A stretch of 64,000 bases of DNA from Lineus longissimus (GCF_910592395.1 NC_088320.1:12586501-12650500); one strand, 5' to 3'. Shown: positions 1 through 12,789, numbered from the stretch's first letter. A program made the numbers and translations. Notes: generated by a model not told the origin, from the sequence alone.

Positions 1-959
1 GGACCTCACAAGGAGGGTCAAGCTCCAGGCTGGAGAACTCTTCTCTGGGACGAACAATTTTCACCCAATCAGCGACCGCGAGTGATTAGCATAATAATAA
101 GCATTGACGTCATCTTCGTAGGTCATCGGTAATTCTCGGAGACACTCGGCCGTTTGTAAGGAAAAGCATTTTGTTTGGATAGTGAGAATGGCTGGGGAGA
201 ATCGGCACCAAAACAGCACATAAAAGCGTCAATAACATCAAAATGAGCCGAAATTTTGAAAAGTCTTTAGTGACGTCCCTTGGATGGGGGTATGCTTGGT
301 GGGTTTGGGGTGAAAGATTTTTGGTTTGTTCAGCTGTTTCAGAGAACACTCACACTAAAGTTTGGTAACAGATAGAATGCAGAATTCCAGCAATATCAAT
401 ATGGTCCCCAGACTGTGTGGTCTGGGGCCCATAATGATAAGCCACATCAGGTATCAAAGCATCACTGAGTCATACGCAAGTTATTGAATGGAACCAAATG
501 GTCCACACGTTAAGCAGGCCTAATCTGTTAACTACCTAATCTGCGCGAGACTTGTGAATAGGAAGTGAGACGGGTCATTTTCACCGCCCGAGAAAATGCT
601 AAGAATAGGCTGAATCATTAGCGGTTTAAGGCCACTTTAAGCGGTTGCAATTGAATACTACTTTCGTAGTCAGTGGTAGATGGGAAGACCCCCCTGTTCT
701 TTCCAGGTGTCGTCTGCAAATTCATTGTGACATCCTTATTACTGCTTGTTTGATGATATTTTTGTCTGTAAAACTGGAAATTTTCGCTGTATTTTTAATT
801 TTGCTATTTTTGCGGGTGTCTGTAATCCGCCAAAATAAAAACCGCAAAATAAGAATTTTAAATAGAGTTTATTGACAGATGCTGTCTGATCAGCAAAAAT
901 AATCGGCGTAAAATTAAATTATTTCAAGGAATTAATGCAAATCCGCGAAAATAACCAGC

Positions 960-1250
960 CGCAAAAATTTCCCGTTTTAGAGTACCTACCACAGAAGTTT
1001 TATCGAAAACAAGTCATTGATGAGTGAGATATAACACTTTTCTGATATCCACATTTGGCCCCCTGGTGGCCAAGTTGAGAAGCAGATCGGACCGAAATTC
1101 AGCACCAGAGGTTATCTGATACAGACGGTTATATGTACCAAGTTTCAAATTCATAGCTTTGGCGGAGAAACGTGCCATAGTTACACTCAAATGGCCAATT
1201 TACGCCACTCTGTCCTCTGCGACCTTGAAAAGTGGGTCAAATTAAAAACT
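960..1250 (-). repeat. Dispersed repeat, single unit of the 301-bp family
   Basis: Read on the minus strand this stretch has the same order of motifs as the three 301 bp units at 11759-12661: a segment about a protein-free 'ggtcacagaggtcaaat'-like block, then 'tatggcacgtttct', 'cttggtaca', 'ggccaccagggggccaaa' and 'gtaggtact'. It is diverged and in the opposite orientation to the array near 11.7 kb. Nothing coding is visible in it. A half-copy recurs in direct orientation at about 2118-2240, beginning with the shared words 'gagtacctaccaca' and 'ttttatcgaaaacaagtcatt'. Confidence 0.6.
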
Positions 1251-2100
1251 CATCAGACAGTGGAAGAGAAGTTTCAAAATTAGAAACGTTTGCAATTTTG
1301 TAAACTGGTTGTCAAAATTGCAAACTCTCCTGAGAGCCATCTATTGGTGCTAGCTCATCTAGCAGTCAGTGCAAATGCCAAAAATCAGCACTCATCTTTT
1401 GGCCAAAAAATGAAATTTATAACATGACTAGGTAAATCATTTATGATCAAAATAGAAAGAAATGGGGAGTACATAGTTTATAACATTGATTTGGAATAAA
1501 TAACATACATATTAGAACACGGAAGGCAATATTATGAAGTGGCTGGATGCCAAAAAAGTACCCCTCTCCCAGGAAGATTGCTGGGGGAGGCTGGATTGTG
1601 TTTAAGGAGGTTGGGTGACTATTGGAAACCAAACTAGAATACTATCAGAAACTTTTCGCCGCGTGAATTTTTTTTCTACCGTGGCGATTTTTTTTGATAG
1701 AGCATTCAATGGCTTTCGCTTGTGGAAAGAGGTTGGATTTGAATCTTCAATTTTTCTCATTAACTCTTTGGATGCCTGATCCAGATGGTGAATTCATCGT
1801 GTTCTTTAAGGACCCATCTTGCCATTTAGTTAGTAACCATGGGAGTAAAATCTGTGTGTGTGAAATTACTTATTTTTGAAGAATCACCTTTTGAATCTTA
1901 ATATCTTATTATTTTTGAGGAGTTGTCAAATTTTGAAACGTTTTCAAATTTGACAACTATGGAGTTTACAAATTTAACAACTCTCAGAATGGCAAAACTA
2001 GCACCAATAGGTGGCCCTGGCAACAGTTTCAAAATTTTAACATGGGTTGTCAATTTTTGAAACGTTTTCAATTTTGAAACCTCTCTCCTACTGTCAGATA
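1240..2100. repeat. Inverted repeat pair with TTTCAAAATT/GTTGTCAAA hairpins
   Basis: About 1245-1380 and 1960-2100 are diverged inverted copies of each other; both carry 'ctattggtgctag' and runs such as 'gtttcaaaatt' and 'gttgtcaaa'. Between and inside them are local hairpins, the clearest with 13 bp arms near 1921-1933 and 1946-1958 (arm AGTTGTCAAATTT). The arrangement looks like a foldback or a MITE remnant. No gene is visible from position 1 to 2740. Confidence 0.5.
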
Positions 2101-2740
2101 TATGATGTATCCTTGCTTTGAGTACCTACCACAAAAGTTTTATCGAAAACAAGTCATTAATATGCGAGATATCACACTTTTTAGATATCCACATTCGGCC
2201 CCCTGGCAGTGCCTGGTGGCCAATATCTCATTGCGCATGGGCACAGGGTACTTCGTCTTAAGTTATTTTTGCGAGCCAAACTTGTTATTCTTGTTCCCAG
2301 GGTATTTTCTTGCTCGATGAGGTTGATGATACCCTGGATTCGATGTTGGGGTTATAATGTGTGATTCGCCGCCAAAAAATTACTCCTAAACTACCTAACA
2401 CAGTTCAACAAGTAATGTCTTCTCAAGAAAACATTTTTCATCATGAAGATATGTCATTTTTGTCGTTTTTACTTTACCAAAGACATAATAGATCTTCTGA
2501 ATGTCACTCTAAACGGTTTTAAAACGTACATTGGTGGTTCACTGAATTACTGTACGGTTGAGTGTTGCGCATTTTAAACCGATCTGAATGCGTATTCGGC
2601 CCAGTGTGACGCAACCATTCTGAAAGCGGTTTAACCAATTCGTATTCCCGAGAGCACACTACGGAATTCAGTTTCAATTCGCATTCAGTGTGAACACAGA
2701 AAATATGACTTAGGACGTTCGATTATTTACACGTACTTAC

Positions 2741-3832
2741 ATGAATTCAACTAGAAAGATTCTAGCAAAATGCTGGAAAAGATCTACGAATGTCCCCTCA
2801 TTCACTTCTAAGTTACTGGGTGATGCCTTTCTCAGGACTTTATTCACTTTGGTCAGGAAGGTGTCAATCATAACAAAGGTGGGATCCCTGAAAAGATTGA
2901 AAAAGAAGAGTCACAACTAAACTGCTGAGGATTCATTCCACTATGGCACTATTAAAACAATAACCATCAGACTATGACTAATGTTCGCCTAGTCTGGTTC
3001 ACTCTGGTTGGAGGTGCTGATTATCAATACGGATTTGCGAGAAGGTGCCAATTGATACGATGCAGTTGTGGTTGATTACAGCAATTAATTAGGCCTCGTG
3101 GTTGCGTTAGACTAGAGGGGTTACTTTGCAGTTTGGGACCGACAAAGCTGGTGGTCGCGGTCTGGGTACCGGGGTGGTCGTGTTAGCGAGGGCCAGTTAG
3201 GGAATTAGAGAGCTGAAAAACATTCGGGACCGGTGAATTTTGGTCGTGTTCGCAGGGTGGTCGCGTTACTGAGGACAGTGAGGTGGTCGCCGACTGGGGT
3301 TCCACTGTATTAAATATATTAAGGCATGAAAGGCTAAAAATGACTTACCAAGACTTACTGACAGCTTTTAATCTTGCGGTCAGAAGTTGTGACTTCCCCC
3401 CAGCAATATTCAGCCTAACTTTTTTGTGTATCTCTTTCCATTTTGCTTCTATTTCGCTCGCAGCATATTTGGTCTTCAGATCTCCAGAGCCACGACATGT
3501 ACCACGCATCTCATTACACATGTTACAAGCATCAATCATTTCAATGAGTTCAATCGAGTTGACATCCAATACGAAAGCATCATTGAAATTCTCCTGAAGC
3601 ATAGTAGTGTACTCCGTCAGCTTTTGGACAGCAAGGTCATTTAGTGAGATCCGGGTGCCGATTGTGTATGGTTTGATCTTCTCGAAAATGCCGGAAGGCT
3701 CTGTGACTGTTATATGATACTGAATTCCAAATTTGTTTAAGTCTTGATCTGTCCAGTTGCTTCCAGATTCTAAGCCCTCATTCAGGCCTGCCATGGTCAC
3801 AGTGCTGAGGCAACACAAATCCCTGTCGACAC
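2741..3832 (-). CDS. Two internal exons of an unrecognised gene
   Basis: I do not recognise this protein. Exon A (3832-3349, 484 nt) is preceded on the minus strand by an acceptor ending TTTAG and followed by a GTAAGT donor. It codes for about 160 residues, is hydrophilic and Lys/Glu rich, and has four Cys near 'MIDACNMCNEMRGTC' that could bind metal or form disulphides. Exon B (2887-2741, 147 nt) has an acceptor ending TTTTCAG and a GTAAGTA donor. Exon A ends with two bases of a codon completed by the first base of exon B, so the frame is kept across the intron, giving a helical-looking stretch with 'DPTFVMIDTFLTKVNKVL'. Phase agreement and two good splice pairs are the main support. Upstream and downstream exons were not found; the family is unknown. 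Confidence 0.6.
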
Positions 3833-4600
3833 CTAAATTGTGAGATAAAAAAAGCCTGTCCTGAGTAAAAAGAATTAATTATCATAATTCCTAACTTATT
3901 TCATTCTTCAAGCACAATTTCAAAAGTCTCATTTTATGTCTGTGGATTCTTGACCTACAATGACCTATACTATTACTACATGTACAATGCTAAGGATCTG
4001 AAAGCTATGGATGGATACATCATGTACATGTACCATTGTTTATAAAATAAATTATTTTGACGTCATGCATTAAACTAAGATAGCTCGTTTTGTTCCTAAC
4101 AGACTACAGAGGATGGCGTAATGTCGAAAGTTCGTTGTTGGCTTCAGTTGCCTATCTTGAATCGACTTTTAGAATAAAACCTGAATACAGCTTTGGTACA
4201 AAATCATGTACTATTGGCATGATTGGTAAAGCATCAATGCAACATAAGACTTGTTAGGGAAATACATTATCAACACAAGACCGGTTTCTCACAACTTTTC
4301 TCAATGAAACCATATTGAAAAGATATTGGATGCGTGCAAGATCGTGAAAAATTTTCATGACGTCGTCAGATATCCATCTTTACATTGTGTCATTGTACAT
4401 GTAGTTTCCGGGCATGCCGGGCAAAAAAATATGGAAGAAAGAAATTATTGGCAAGAATGTAGCCAAAATGTGCCAAATTTCAAGATAACTTCTTGGTTGG
4501 TTGACTAAAGAAGCACGACAAATTTTCAATGCATTTATCATGTTTATAGTTGAATGCAAACGGCGGTAGTAGGGTACACACAAAAAATATGGACTCTCTG
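3833..4600. other. No gene seen
   Basis: Between the exon above and the TIR element at 4601 I see only short chance frames on both strands and no splice-supported coding stretch. Confidence 0.5.
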
Positions 4601-5111
4601 GGGAAGGTGTAAACTGCTAATGAATTTGCTGATGAGAAAATGCTGATGGCTACTCTATCGCCTTTAGCCGCCATCTTGGATCAGCAAAATCTAAATATTT
4701 GGGCCTGAGCGCGGTCCAGTTATTTTGGCCTGAAACTTGATGATATTGTCATTGTCATTCCAATAAAAAGTTATTTTGCAGAAGAATATGACTTTGACTT
4801 GTTAGAAATATCAAATTTGGAACAAATATGTTGATAATCTGCGAGATATGCGACCTAAAGGAAGAGTCTAAAAGCTGATCGGCGCACTTCGAAAACTTCA
4901 AAAAAATGCCGTCTACTCTTTGATCAAAAACACCCTTTCATACATATTTTTTTCTCTTTTCCTATTTACCACCTCATTAAATGGTTACAAAGTAGAATAT
5001 ACTAGAATTTGATTGCATAGTATTAAAAAAGAAAGAAATGTCAAGCCACCAAACTTTGAGTTAGCCATCAGCATTTTCATCAGCAATTTCATCAGCAGTT
5101 TACACCTTCCC
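4601..5111. mobile_element. MITE-like element with about 52-bp terminal inverted repeats
   Basis: The left end starts GGGAAGGTGTAAACTGCT and the right end is its reverse complement (5060-5111). The arms match over about 50 bases with a few differences and share the words GCTGATGA and ATGCTGATGGCT. The 511 bp element has no long open frame. The flanks GACTCTCTG (left) and GACTCTGTA (right) agree at six of nine positions, so a decayed 8-9 bp target duplication is possible but not proven. The superfamily is unassigned. Confidence 0.65.
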
Positions 5112-7079
5112 GACTCTGTAGGCATTTATCCGAAAAATCGGGACGCGATCTGTAACTTTCAAAATGTCACTCCATAATGTAGAATGAGGTTTTCCCCAAG
5201 ATTATTCGGAGGGAAGAAGAAATATTTTGTCGGAGATCTGTGTGGCATACTGATGCTTTGTGTTCATAGATCGTGTAGAGTAGTATGATATATGTGCGAG
5301 AAAGTTTGATATTGTGTCCGAAATGGGGTGTTTTTGTGAGGTCGTGTTTTGCGAAAATCTGCTTCGTATACTGTTGTGCATTTTCAAAATGTCCGAAAAA
5401 GTGTTGCCATCCTTAGGGCCTCCGGCCTAGGACTTGACTTCACTTGACCTAAAAGAAATGCCAGTCATGTCTTTTCAATGGACCCCTTACAGGCATACCC
5501 TTGTTTACACCCACAACCTGGTCTTCAGGTAAAAGTGTAACAACATGTACAATGCGTGGTATGGTGGAATTTCACTTCCTACCTGGACACAAGGCCTGTT
5601 TGAAATTGACCAGCAGGTTACATGACCAAGGACATCCAGGACATATGTGGGACACCGAGTCCATAGCAAGGACTCTACTTTAAACTGAATGTTTACCTGG
5701 AGACAAGAATTTGTTTATCAACAAGGGGGTCCAACCTCGTATGCAGGGTAATGTGGCTTTCTCATTCGTCGAACGTTAATTTTGTCCACAGCCTTATAAG
5801 GCACTTGAGCGCAACGCAGTATTTCTCTGAAGGAGAAAAGCTTGATGGGTTATATCCGGTACGCGCGAGACTACCGCAAAGACTTATGGGTACGTACAGC
5901 CAGCTCCCCCGGTCTGTACATCTTGATTGTAGTATAGTACATACCTGTGATAATTTATTTATAAATCAACTGCAGGATGCCCCGATCAAGCGCCCCGATC
6001 AATGCCACAAAATGTGCCCTACAGACTAATATGTAATCTCCAAAAGCAGAGTTGATATTCAAATATTATCTCTCTGCCCGAATTGGCTTCCATTACACGT
6101 CTATAGCAAAAGTAATAGCATGCATGAATGTACACAATGTACGAGGCAAGATTGCCCGAACAAAATGCGGCAAATGTTGCGATTTACTAAAGATTTTCGA
6201 GTCTACTGTAATGTGACCATGTTGAATAACACTTAAGTGAATATTCATTCCCATTTTGAGTCGATAACAACTTTTCAAGGGCCAAAACTCACCTCGCTTC
6301 AAATCATCGTCTGCACCAGCCAACGCAGTAAACCTGATCACACAACAGTTTCTCAATACGCTACCGAAATAGTGCGCTAAAACCCCCTCGAAATTACTTT
6401 GTTGTAGGAAGAATTTCTTCAAACAAAGACTTGAAATGCAATACGACATATTGTTTTGAATTTGGAATAAAAATATCGACAAACTGTCTTGTGGTTACAC
6501 ATTACTGTCACTGCGGAGGCGCATGTGTTAATACCTGACCATGACACGCGTATAGCATGTGCACCTCCATTGTCCTGAGAAATATCGATTAGGGAAATTA
6601 CGCCGATCAGGAAGCAATCTCCAAAGCAGCGATCGATTCATTTCCAATCCCATTGCATTGCATGAAAAATGTACAATGAACGTGTCAATATTATTATCCA
6701 CCAAAATGCAGCAGATTTGGCGAATTACTAAAGATCTTCTAGTCTGCTGTATATACCCTGCTGTTTGATGAAACGATGCTAAGTGTCTACTGATTACCCG
6801 GGCTATTACCTTGTCCAGGTCCAAACACGTTCCAAGCTCCAACCATGGAGGTACCTCCATGCTCCTAATAATTCAGCCGACAAAAGGGAATATAGGCCTA
6901 GGGTAGGACTAGGAGCAGGGGGTTAATTGAGAGGTGTCCTGATTACTGAGGTGAAATTGAAAGGAAATGCCAAATTGGGAGCAAATGCAGTGTCCTTAAT
7001 AGAGAGGGTTCCTGCTTAGTAGGAGAGAGTATTAACTGTAAGGCCTTCATGGCTACGTTCATGGACCACCCTGTATATC
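5112..7079. other. No gene seen; weak local duplication
   Basis: Only short chance frames occur here. About 6115-6250 and 6660-6775 look like diverged copies of one segment (both with 'attactaaagat' or 'tttactaaagat' and similar flanks). I see no splice-supported exon and no RNA gene. Confidence 0.4.
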
Positions 7080-7865
7080 CCTGGCTTCTGTTTACTTACA
7101 GTCTTCGACCAGGTTGTGAATCAAAGGCAGTCAACACTCTTACAGCCAGTGGCTCTTATTCACCTACTCGTCCTTACAACTAGATTGTGACACCAAAACA
7201 ATATACAACCAACTCGACAAGAAGGTTACAAATTCGAGCACCAAGCTAACAGTCGGGATGTGACTGCCCCCGTTTTCAATATTGTCTTTGCGACGAAGCT
7301 GTCACTCGAAAACAATAACTGACGGCCAGGTGTGAGTTAGTATTTATCGATGTCCGAAAATTTATATGCTATGAATTGAAGACGACAGTCACCGTTCTGA
7401 CAGCCATGCAGGTTGACTGCCTGTTCAACTTATTGTCATTGCAACATGGCTGTGATCGAAGATTCCAGAAAAATCACCTGACTGCCAGGTTTGTGGCTGC
7501 CTGTTCATCTTATTGTCATTGCGACAAGACTGTGAATTCAAGACAGCCTGGCAGTCAGGTTGTGACTTCGTATTTACCTGACTGTCCACAAGACAAGCTG
7601 TGAATCCACAACAATCACCTAACAGTCAGATTGTGACTTTGTATTCATCTCATTGTCCACACGTCAAGGCTGTCTGCTGAGACCGGTACAGTCACCCCGC
7701 AGCCTGGTTGTGACTCCGTATTCACCTTACTGTCCACTCGACAAAGCTGCGAATCATAGGCAATCCAGTGGGCAGTCACCTTGCAGCGATGTTCGTACCC
7801 ATCTAGTCTAGCGACAAGTCTGTAAATTCAAGACAATTGCCTGACCGCCTGGTTGTGACTTCGTT
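7080..7865. repeat. Degenerate tandem repeat, period about 75 bp
   Basis: The phrase GGTTGTGACTTCGTATT and variants recurs near 7558, 7630, 7706 and 7851, with related earlier copies from about 7080. Each is followed by 'cacctgactgtcc' or 'caagactgtgaat' variants. Copies are strongly diverged and no frame runs through the array. Confidence 0.6.
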
Positions 7866-8607
7866 CATTATGATCGATTTTGAAGGATCCGACAACTTAT
7901 TCTTACACAATTATGCTGGGCCTTTATTAGTTGGATTTATCTATCAGCCGAATAGGCAGACGAATAGGCAGACGTTACATTTCACTCCTCACGCGTGTCA
8001 GTCGCCTCACGCCTCATCTTCACTCCTCACCCCTCACTTTCCCAACGTCACATAGGGTTCATGTTTACTCGTTCACTAGGTGTTGCACGGGTGTGGTCAT
8101 GAGGTCACGTTGTTGTTGTCATCATGAGCAACGGACGCGCAGGCACTGGCCAAGGTCGGTGTCTGTGCCGGTATGGTAAAGCCTCCACCCAATGGATGAC
8201 CCCTCCCTCTGTATTGCGTGTCATGAATATAAAGTTATTGGTCTCCAAGTGTCCAGTTAAATAGTGCTGCTTAATCACCCTGTTGTTGGGGCGCATGCTA
8301 TATCGGGGGGGGGGGGGGGGATACAGCAACCCCTTTGATAACCTATACGAAGAACTGTTTTTAATTGCATAAGGATGTCCTATGCAAGTTCCAATGTACT
8401 GAAAATGTTAGCGCTCCCTATGAGATCTAACCCATGGGGGTAATTGGAGGCAACATATTTCAGGGGCTCTGTGTTGGTTTTTAACTTGTTCATCCCCTCA
8501 TTTTCATGGAAGCACTATCGGATTAATACGGCAAATGGTTGTGTGATGTAGTAGGGTCAAAAAAAAACTCCCACTGTTGCACAAAATACACGCCGATGTT
8601 GGAGGAA

Positions 8608-9240
8608 ATTTTCCCTTGAAAGTGCGACTATTCCAAATAAAGTTTAATGATCGCCGTCGTGATAATCAAACTATGGGCGAGACGGACGGATCCTTGGTTG
8701 TGACGCTGTCTTTGTCTGTTTTATTGGGATCATTAGTTGGATAAGATTAGTGACAAATCTGCGATGCAAATCTGTGATGATTTGTCTGGCGACATTGCCC
8801 TTGACGAGGTAGCGGATGTCGTCAACATATAGTATTTGGATCGGAGTCGCTCCTTGGTTGTGACTTTGTCTTTGTGTTTTATTGGTTACGCCTTACGCTC
8901 GACCAGGTTTAAATATGCAAATTTTCCCTTGAAAGTGCGCGACTATTCCAAATAAAGTTTGATGATCGCCGACGTGATAATCAAACTATGGGCGAGACGG
9001 ACGGAGTCGCTCCTTGGTTGTGACGCTGTCTTTGTCTGTTTTATTGGGATCATTAGTTGGATAAGATTAGTGACAAATCTGCGATGCAAATCTGTGGTGA
9101 TTTGTCTGGTGACATTGCCCTTGACGAGGTAGCTGATGTCGTCAACATATAGTATTTGGATCGGAGTCGCTCCTTGGTTGTGACATTGTCTTTGTCTGTT
9201 TTATTGGTTACGCCTTACGCTCGACCAGGTTTAAATATGC
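8608..9240. repeat. Tandem duplication, period about 315 bp
   Basis: The block beginning 'ttttcccttgaaagtgcg' and 'aataaagttt' at about 8608 is repeated 315 bp downstream. Both copies contain 'ggttgtgacgctgtctttg', 'ttagttggataagattagtg' and 'cgctcgaccaggtttaaat', and differ by only a few substitutions and small indels. No coding frame spans it. Confidence 0.8.
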
Positions 9241-9939
9241 AACTCAGTGTACTTTATCACTGTCATCCTATCAGAAGGAAATTGTGTGTGGCACGACACG
9301 GTGACCCACATATTGTGTATGACTGGCTCTTTCACGTCTGTTAGGGCACTAACATTGGAATGGCCAAGACGGGGTCAGTCGTTCTCCCCGAGAGGGCGTA
9401 CTTTACAAATTAACGACGATTTCCCTTGCGTTTGGACACTGTCTTGTCGCTGCTTTTCGTGCTTTTGCCGCGGTTATACTAGCATGAGTAGTTTGTTCCG
9501 AAATACTAGCGTTAGGATTGCTGTTCGCCATCATGTAATCGGTAAATATTATTGCTTTACGGTCTGGATGATTTAGGGAAAAGTATTGTAGAAGACGAAC
9601 AAGTTTTTTTCGTTGATTCTGTGAGAAAAAGACGCTTACTCGTAGGCCTACCGCCCGGTACCACAGAGTACAGACCATCATTCATGCAATCGATGCATGG
9701 CTCGTGCATCCTCGGCACCCAGTGGTTTTCCATATGCTCCAGCTCTCGCTCGTAGGAGTATCAAAAACCTCAGGATGGGCGTGTGTGTCATTGACACTGT
9801 CGAGTGTGTGCAGACTTAAGACTGCAGTCTAGGTGTTCAGGCTACAGGCTTCATCATGTCTGTGTATGTGTAAGCCTAGTGTCACTCTCAGCTCAGTCTT
9901 ACTCTCTGTGGAGTGTGCGTCCATCGAGTGTTGCTAATA

Positions 9940-10562
9940 TGCAAGTTGCAAGTTGCAAGTAGGAAATGCAAGTTGCAAGTAGGAAATGCAAGTTGCAAGT
10001 AGGAAATGCAAGTTGCAAGTTGGAAATGCAAGTTGCAAGTTCGAAATGCAAGTTGCAAGTAGGAAATGCAAGTTGCAAGTTGCGCAAGTTACAAATATAT
10101 TTTCATCAAAATTACAAAGATCCCTTCACAAAGTTCAACCAGCTAAAGCCCACAACAAATAAAGGTTTGTTTTTTTATGTAAACAGTTTCTCAACCAAGT
10201 GATGAAGAACCTTGTCAATGAACAACATTCTAATTGTTTATATCGGCCAGTGGGTTATTTTGATCTTGGCAATTAAATGCTTACATTATGTAACCATACT
10301 GTGGTATCCATTCTAGAATTAAACCCTTGTATAAACAGATCTGAATTTCTTAGTACCTTGGGGATGGGGGTCAAATGGATATTTGGGTCATTTCTCTGAG
10401 AATATATTTGTAACTTGCGCAACTTGCAACTTGCATTTTCAACTTGCAACTTGCATTTTCAACTTGCAACTTGCATTTTCAACTTGCAACTTGCATTTTC
10501 AACTTGCAACTTGCATTTTCAACTTGCGACTTGCATTTTTAACTTGCAACTTGCAACTTGCA
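9940..10562. mobile_element. Foldback element whose arms are inverted 20-bp minisatellite arrays
   Basis: The left arm (9940-10089) is about seven copies of the 20-mer GCAAGTTGCAAGTAGGAAAT. The right arm (10411-10562) holds about seven copies of its reverse complement with slightly different variant bases. Both arms end inward with the same non-repeat words (GCGCAAGTTACAAATATATT and complement), so the inverted repeat includes unique sequence and is not just two unrelated minisatellites. The 320 bp core is AT-rich and non-coding. The repetitive Cys/Thr/Leu peptides predicted in the arms are translations of the repeat and not proteins. Confidence 0.75.
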
Positions 10563-10639
10563 GAAAAGAAACCCTCGCGTCCATCATGATATTGTATTGC
10601 CAACACGTCATGGAGTGCATACTATATATCGGTACTATC

Positions 10640-10769
10640 CATGCACTTCATTGGGACCAACGTTTACGAAAACGTCGCGTCTCGTCACGTTACAGTAATG
10701 TAAAATGCATGGTGACGTGACGACAGCCAACACTACGTCATGTAAACGTTGTTCCCAATCTAGTGCATG
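10640..10769. mobile_element. Short element with 27-bp inverted ends
   Basis: The left end CATGCACTTCATTGGGACC and following 'aacgttta' match the reverse complement of the right end (10743-10769) with a few mismatches. The 130 bp interior holds several CGT/ACG-rich dyads and no coding frame. It is probably a small MITE or a foldback remnant. Confidence 0.55.
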
Positions 10770-10812
10770 AATCTATAGGCCTAGGTCTATATTATATATA
10801 ACCACTTAGGAA

Positions 10813-10973
10813 ATAGACGAATTCGAAGAAGACGGAATCGGTGCCAAAACAAATCGAATGCGCACACTCGGAATACGTCAGAAGGCCTAGTGAGCCGACT
10901 TCGGACAGTGCCTAGAGAGACACGGCGATCCTTTGTTCAAGGGTCAGTGCAAACTTCTTCGAATTCGTCTATC
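10813..10973. repeat. 161-bp unit with 19-bp inverted ends, partly duplicated at 11117-11259
   Basis: The unit begins ATAGACGAATTCGAAGAAG and ends with the exact reverse complement. A second diverged copy at about 11117-11259 shares 'ggaatcgg', 'gtcagaaggcc' and the same right end. It is non-coding. Confidence 0.6.
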
Positions 10974-11659
10974 AACGTAATGACGTAACTGGTGAAATAA
11001 CGAGGCGTAGGCCTAGTGGTGAAACAATATTGCGCAATGTTATTTTGGTAGAAGGTTGTGGTAGTGAAGGGACTGTGTGCATGCACTTGAGGGAGTGTGT
11101 TCATCCAGATAGGCCTGTTTGAAGAAGAGGAATCGGCTCCAAAACAATTTAAACAATGAGTGCGCACACCCAGAACATGTCACTCGTCAGAAGGCCTTAG
11201 CTGACTTTGGACAATGCCTAGGTCAGCACCAAAACAAACTTCTTCGAATTCGTCTATTTATAGGACCTTTGCAGGATTGCCAGATACGCCGGCACCACCT
11301 AGGGTCGCCAAAACAAACCATGTTTACAATAGATCTTCACAGAAAAGGATGCACATTGGCTCGAGACGACATTCGAAAGTCGGTCAGCGGGTAGCACGTG
11401 TGCACAGCATGATGCACTGTCAAGATTTTTTACAATTTGTAATACAATTTTTTAAAGGATATTTGATTGACGGGGTGCAATAGCATCGGCCAGCATCACC
11501 ATGGCAATGACGGCATGAAAGAGGCTTGGCATCTCCAGCACATATCGTTTAAGATATGTTTCAAATCAGTTGCAAAAAATTTTTTCTACCACTTACATGT
11601 ATTTCTTTTTGTTTTGTAAATATGATTGCATCGAGATACCAAATCTTGGTAACTCATGT

Positions 11660-12780
11660 TTTTAGCTCACCTCTTAGCAGAGGTGAGCTTATCCCATACC
11701 GTGGCGTCCGTCGTCCGTCGTCGTCGTCGTCGTCGTCGTCCGTCGTCCGTTAGCAGGGCACGTTTCGTAACTGTTAGAGCTATTGAATTGAAACTTGGTA
11801 CACATGTACCCTTATGTAATGACACCTTGGAGACCAAGTTTCGGTCCGATTCGTTTCATGGTTTGGCCACCAGGGGGCCAAACGTTAAAAGTGAAAATAT
11901 GCAATATCTCCCTTAATAGTAGTCGGGAAATTTTGAAAAAAATATGGTAGGTACTTCTAGCAAAGGTGCATCATATATCCTCCGGGTTTTTGATTTGACC
12001 TCCTTTTCAAGGTCACAGAGGTCAAATGGTGTAAATTGGCCGTTAGGATGTAACGATGGCACGTTTCTAAACTGCAATGACTATTGATACCAAATTTGGT
12101 ACACATTTACCCCTTAGTCAGGTGATCTCAGGGACCGAAGTTTGGTCCAATATGATTCACCACTTGACCACCAGGGAGCAAAATCCAAAAACCTTAAAAA
12201 TGTGATTATTCCTTAACTTCTTGCCCGATTGCCACCAATTTGATATCATGGGTACATCTAACCACCATACAGTATATGTCACACAGGTTTTTAATTTGAC
12301 CTTCTTGTCAAGGTCACAGAGGTCAAATGGCGTAAATTCGCCGTCAGGCCGTAACTATGGCACGTTTCTTAACTGCAATGACTATTGATCACAAATTAAG
12401 TACACATGTACCCCTTGGTCAGGTGATCTCAGGTACCGAAGTTTGGTGCAATCTGATTTGCCGTTTGGCCTCCAGGGAGGGGGCCAAATCCTAAATTCTT
12501 CAAAATGCCATTATTCCTAGTAATGACTTGCCCTATTGGCACCAATTTTATATCATAGGTACATCTAATTCTAACAACCATTCAATGTGTCACCTGGGTC
12601 TTCTTTGATTTGACCTACTTTTCAAGGTCACAGAGGTCGAATGTACTGTAAATTGGCCATTTTGGGGAAATTGTAATTGCTTGGACCTACTTCAAACCTA
12701 ACACTACATGACACAATACCATGCTCTTTATCCATCTTTCCTCCACATGAGGTGAGCACAATGGCCCTAGCCATTTCATT
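11660..12780. repeat. Interspersed element with terminal hairpin and three 301-bp internal repeats
   Basis: The left end is a hairpin with 10 bp arms (11664-11673 and 11680-11689, arm AGCTCACCTC). It is followed by a (CGT)n microsatellite and then three direct repeats starting at 11759, 12060 and 12361, exactly 301 bp apart. Each repeat has 'cacgtttc', 'ggtacacat', 'ttggccaccaggg'-type and 'aaggtcacagaggtc' words. The right end near 12750 has GAGGTGAGC, matching the hairpin arm. No open frame is conserved between repeats, so this looks like a non-autonomous repeat. Single units of the family occur near 1 kb and 2.1 kb. Confidence 0.75.
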
Positions 12781-12789
12781 TAAATGTGG

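Noticed and set aside
110-349. 79-codon minus-strand frame with a hydrophobic stretch (RLILMLLTLLCAVLVPIL), possible type II membrane protein start
   Set aside because: No donor site at its end, and the phase does not join to the exons at 2741-3832; a single hydrophobic stretch is not enough.
9899-10589. Cys/Thr/Leu-rich repeat peptides (LQLAFPTCNLHF type) on both strands
   Set aside because: They are translations of the 20 bp minisatellite in the foldback arms.
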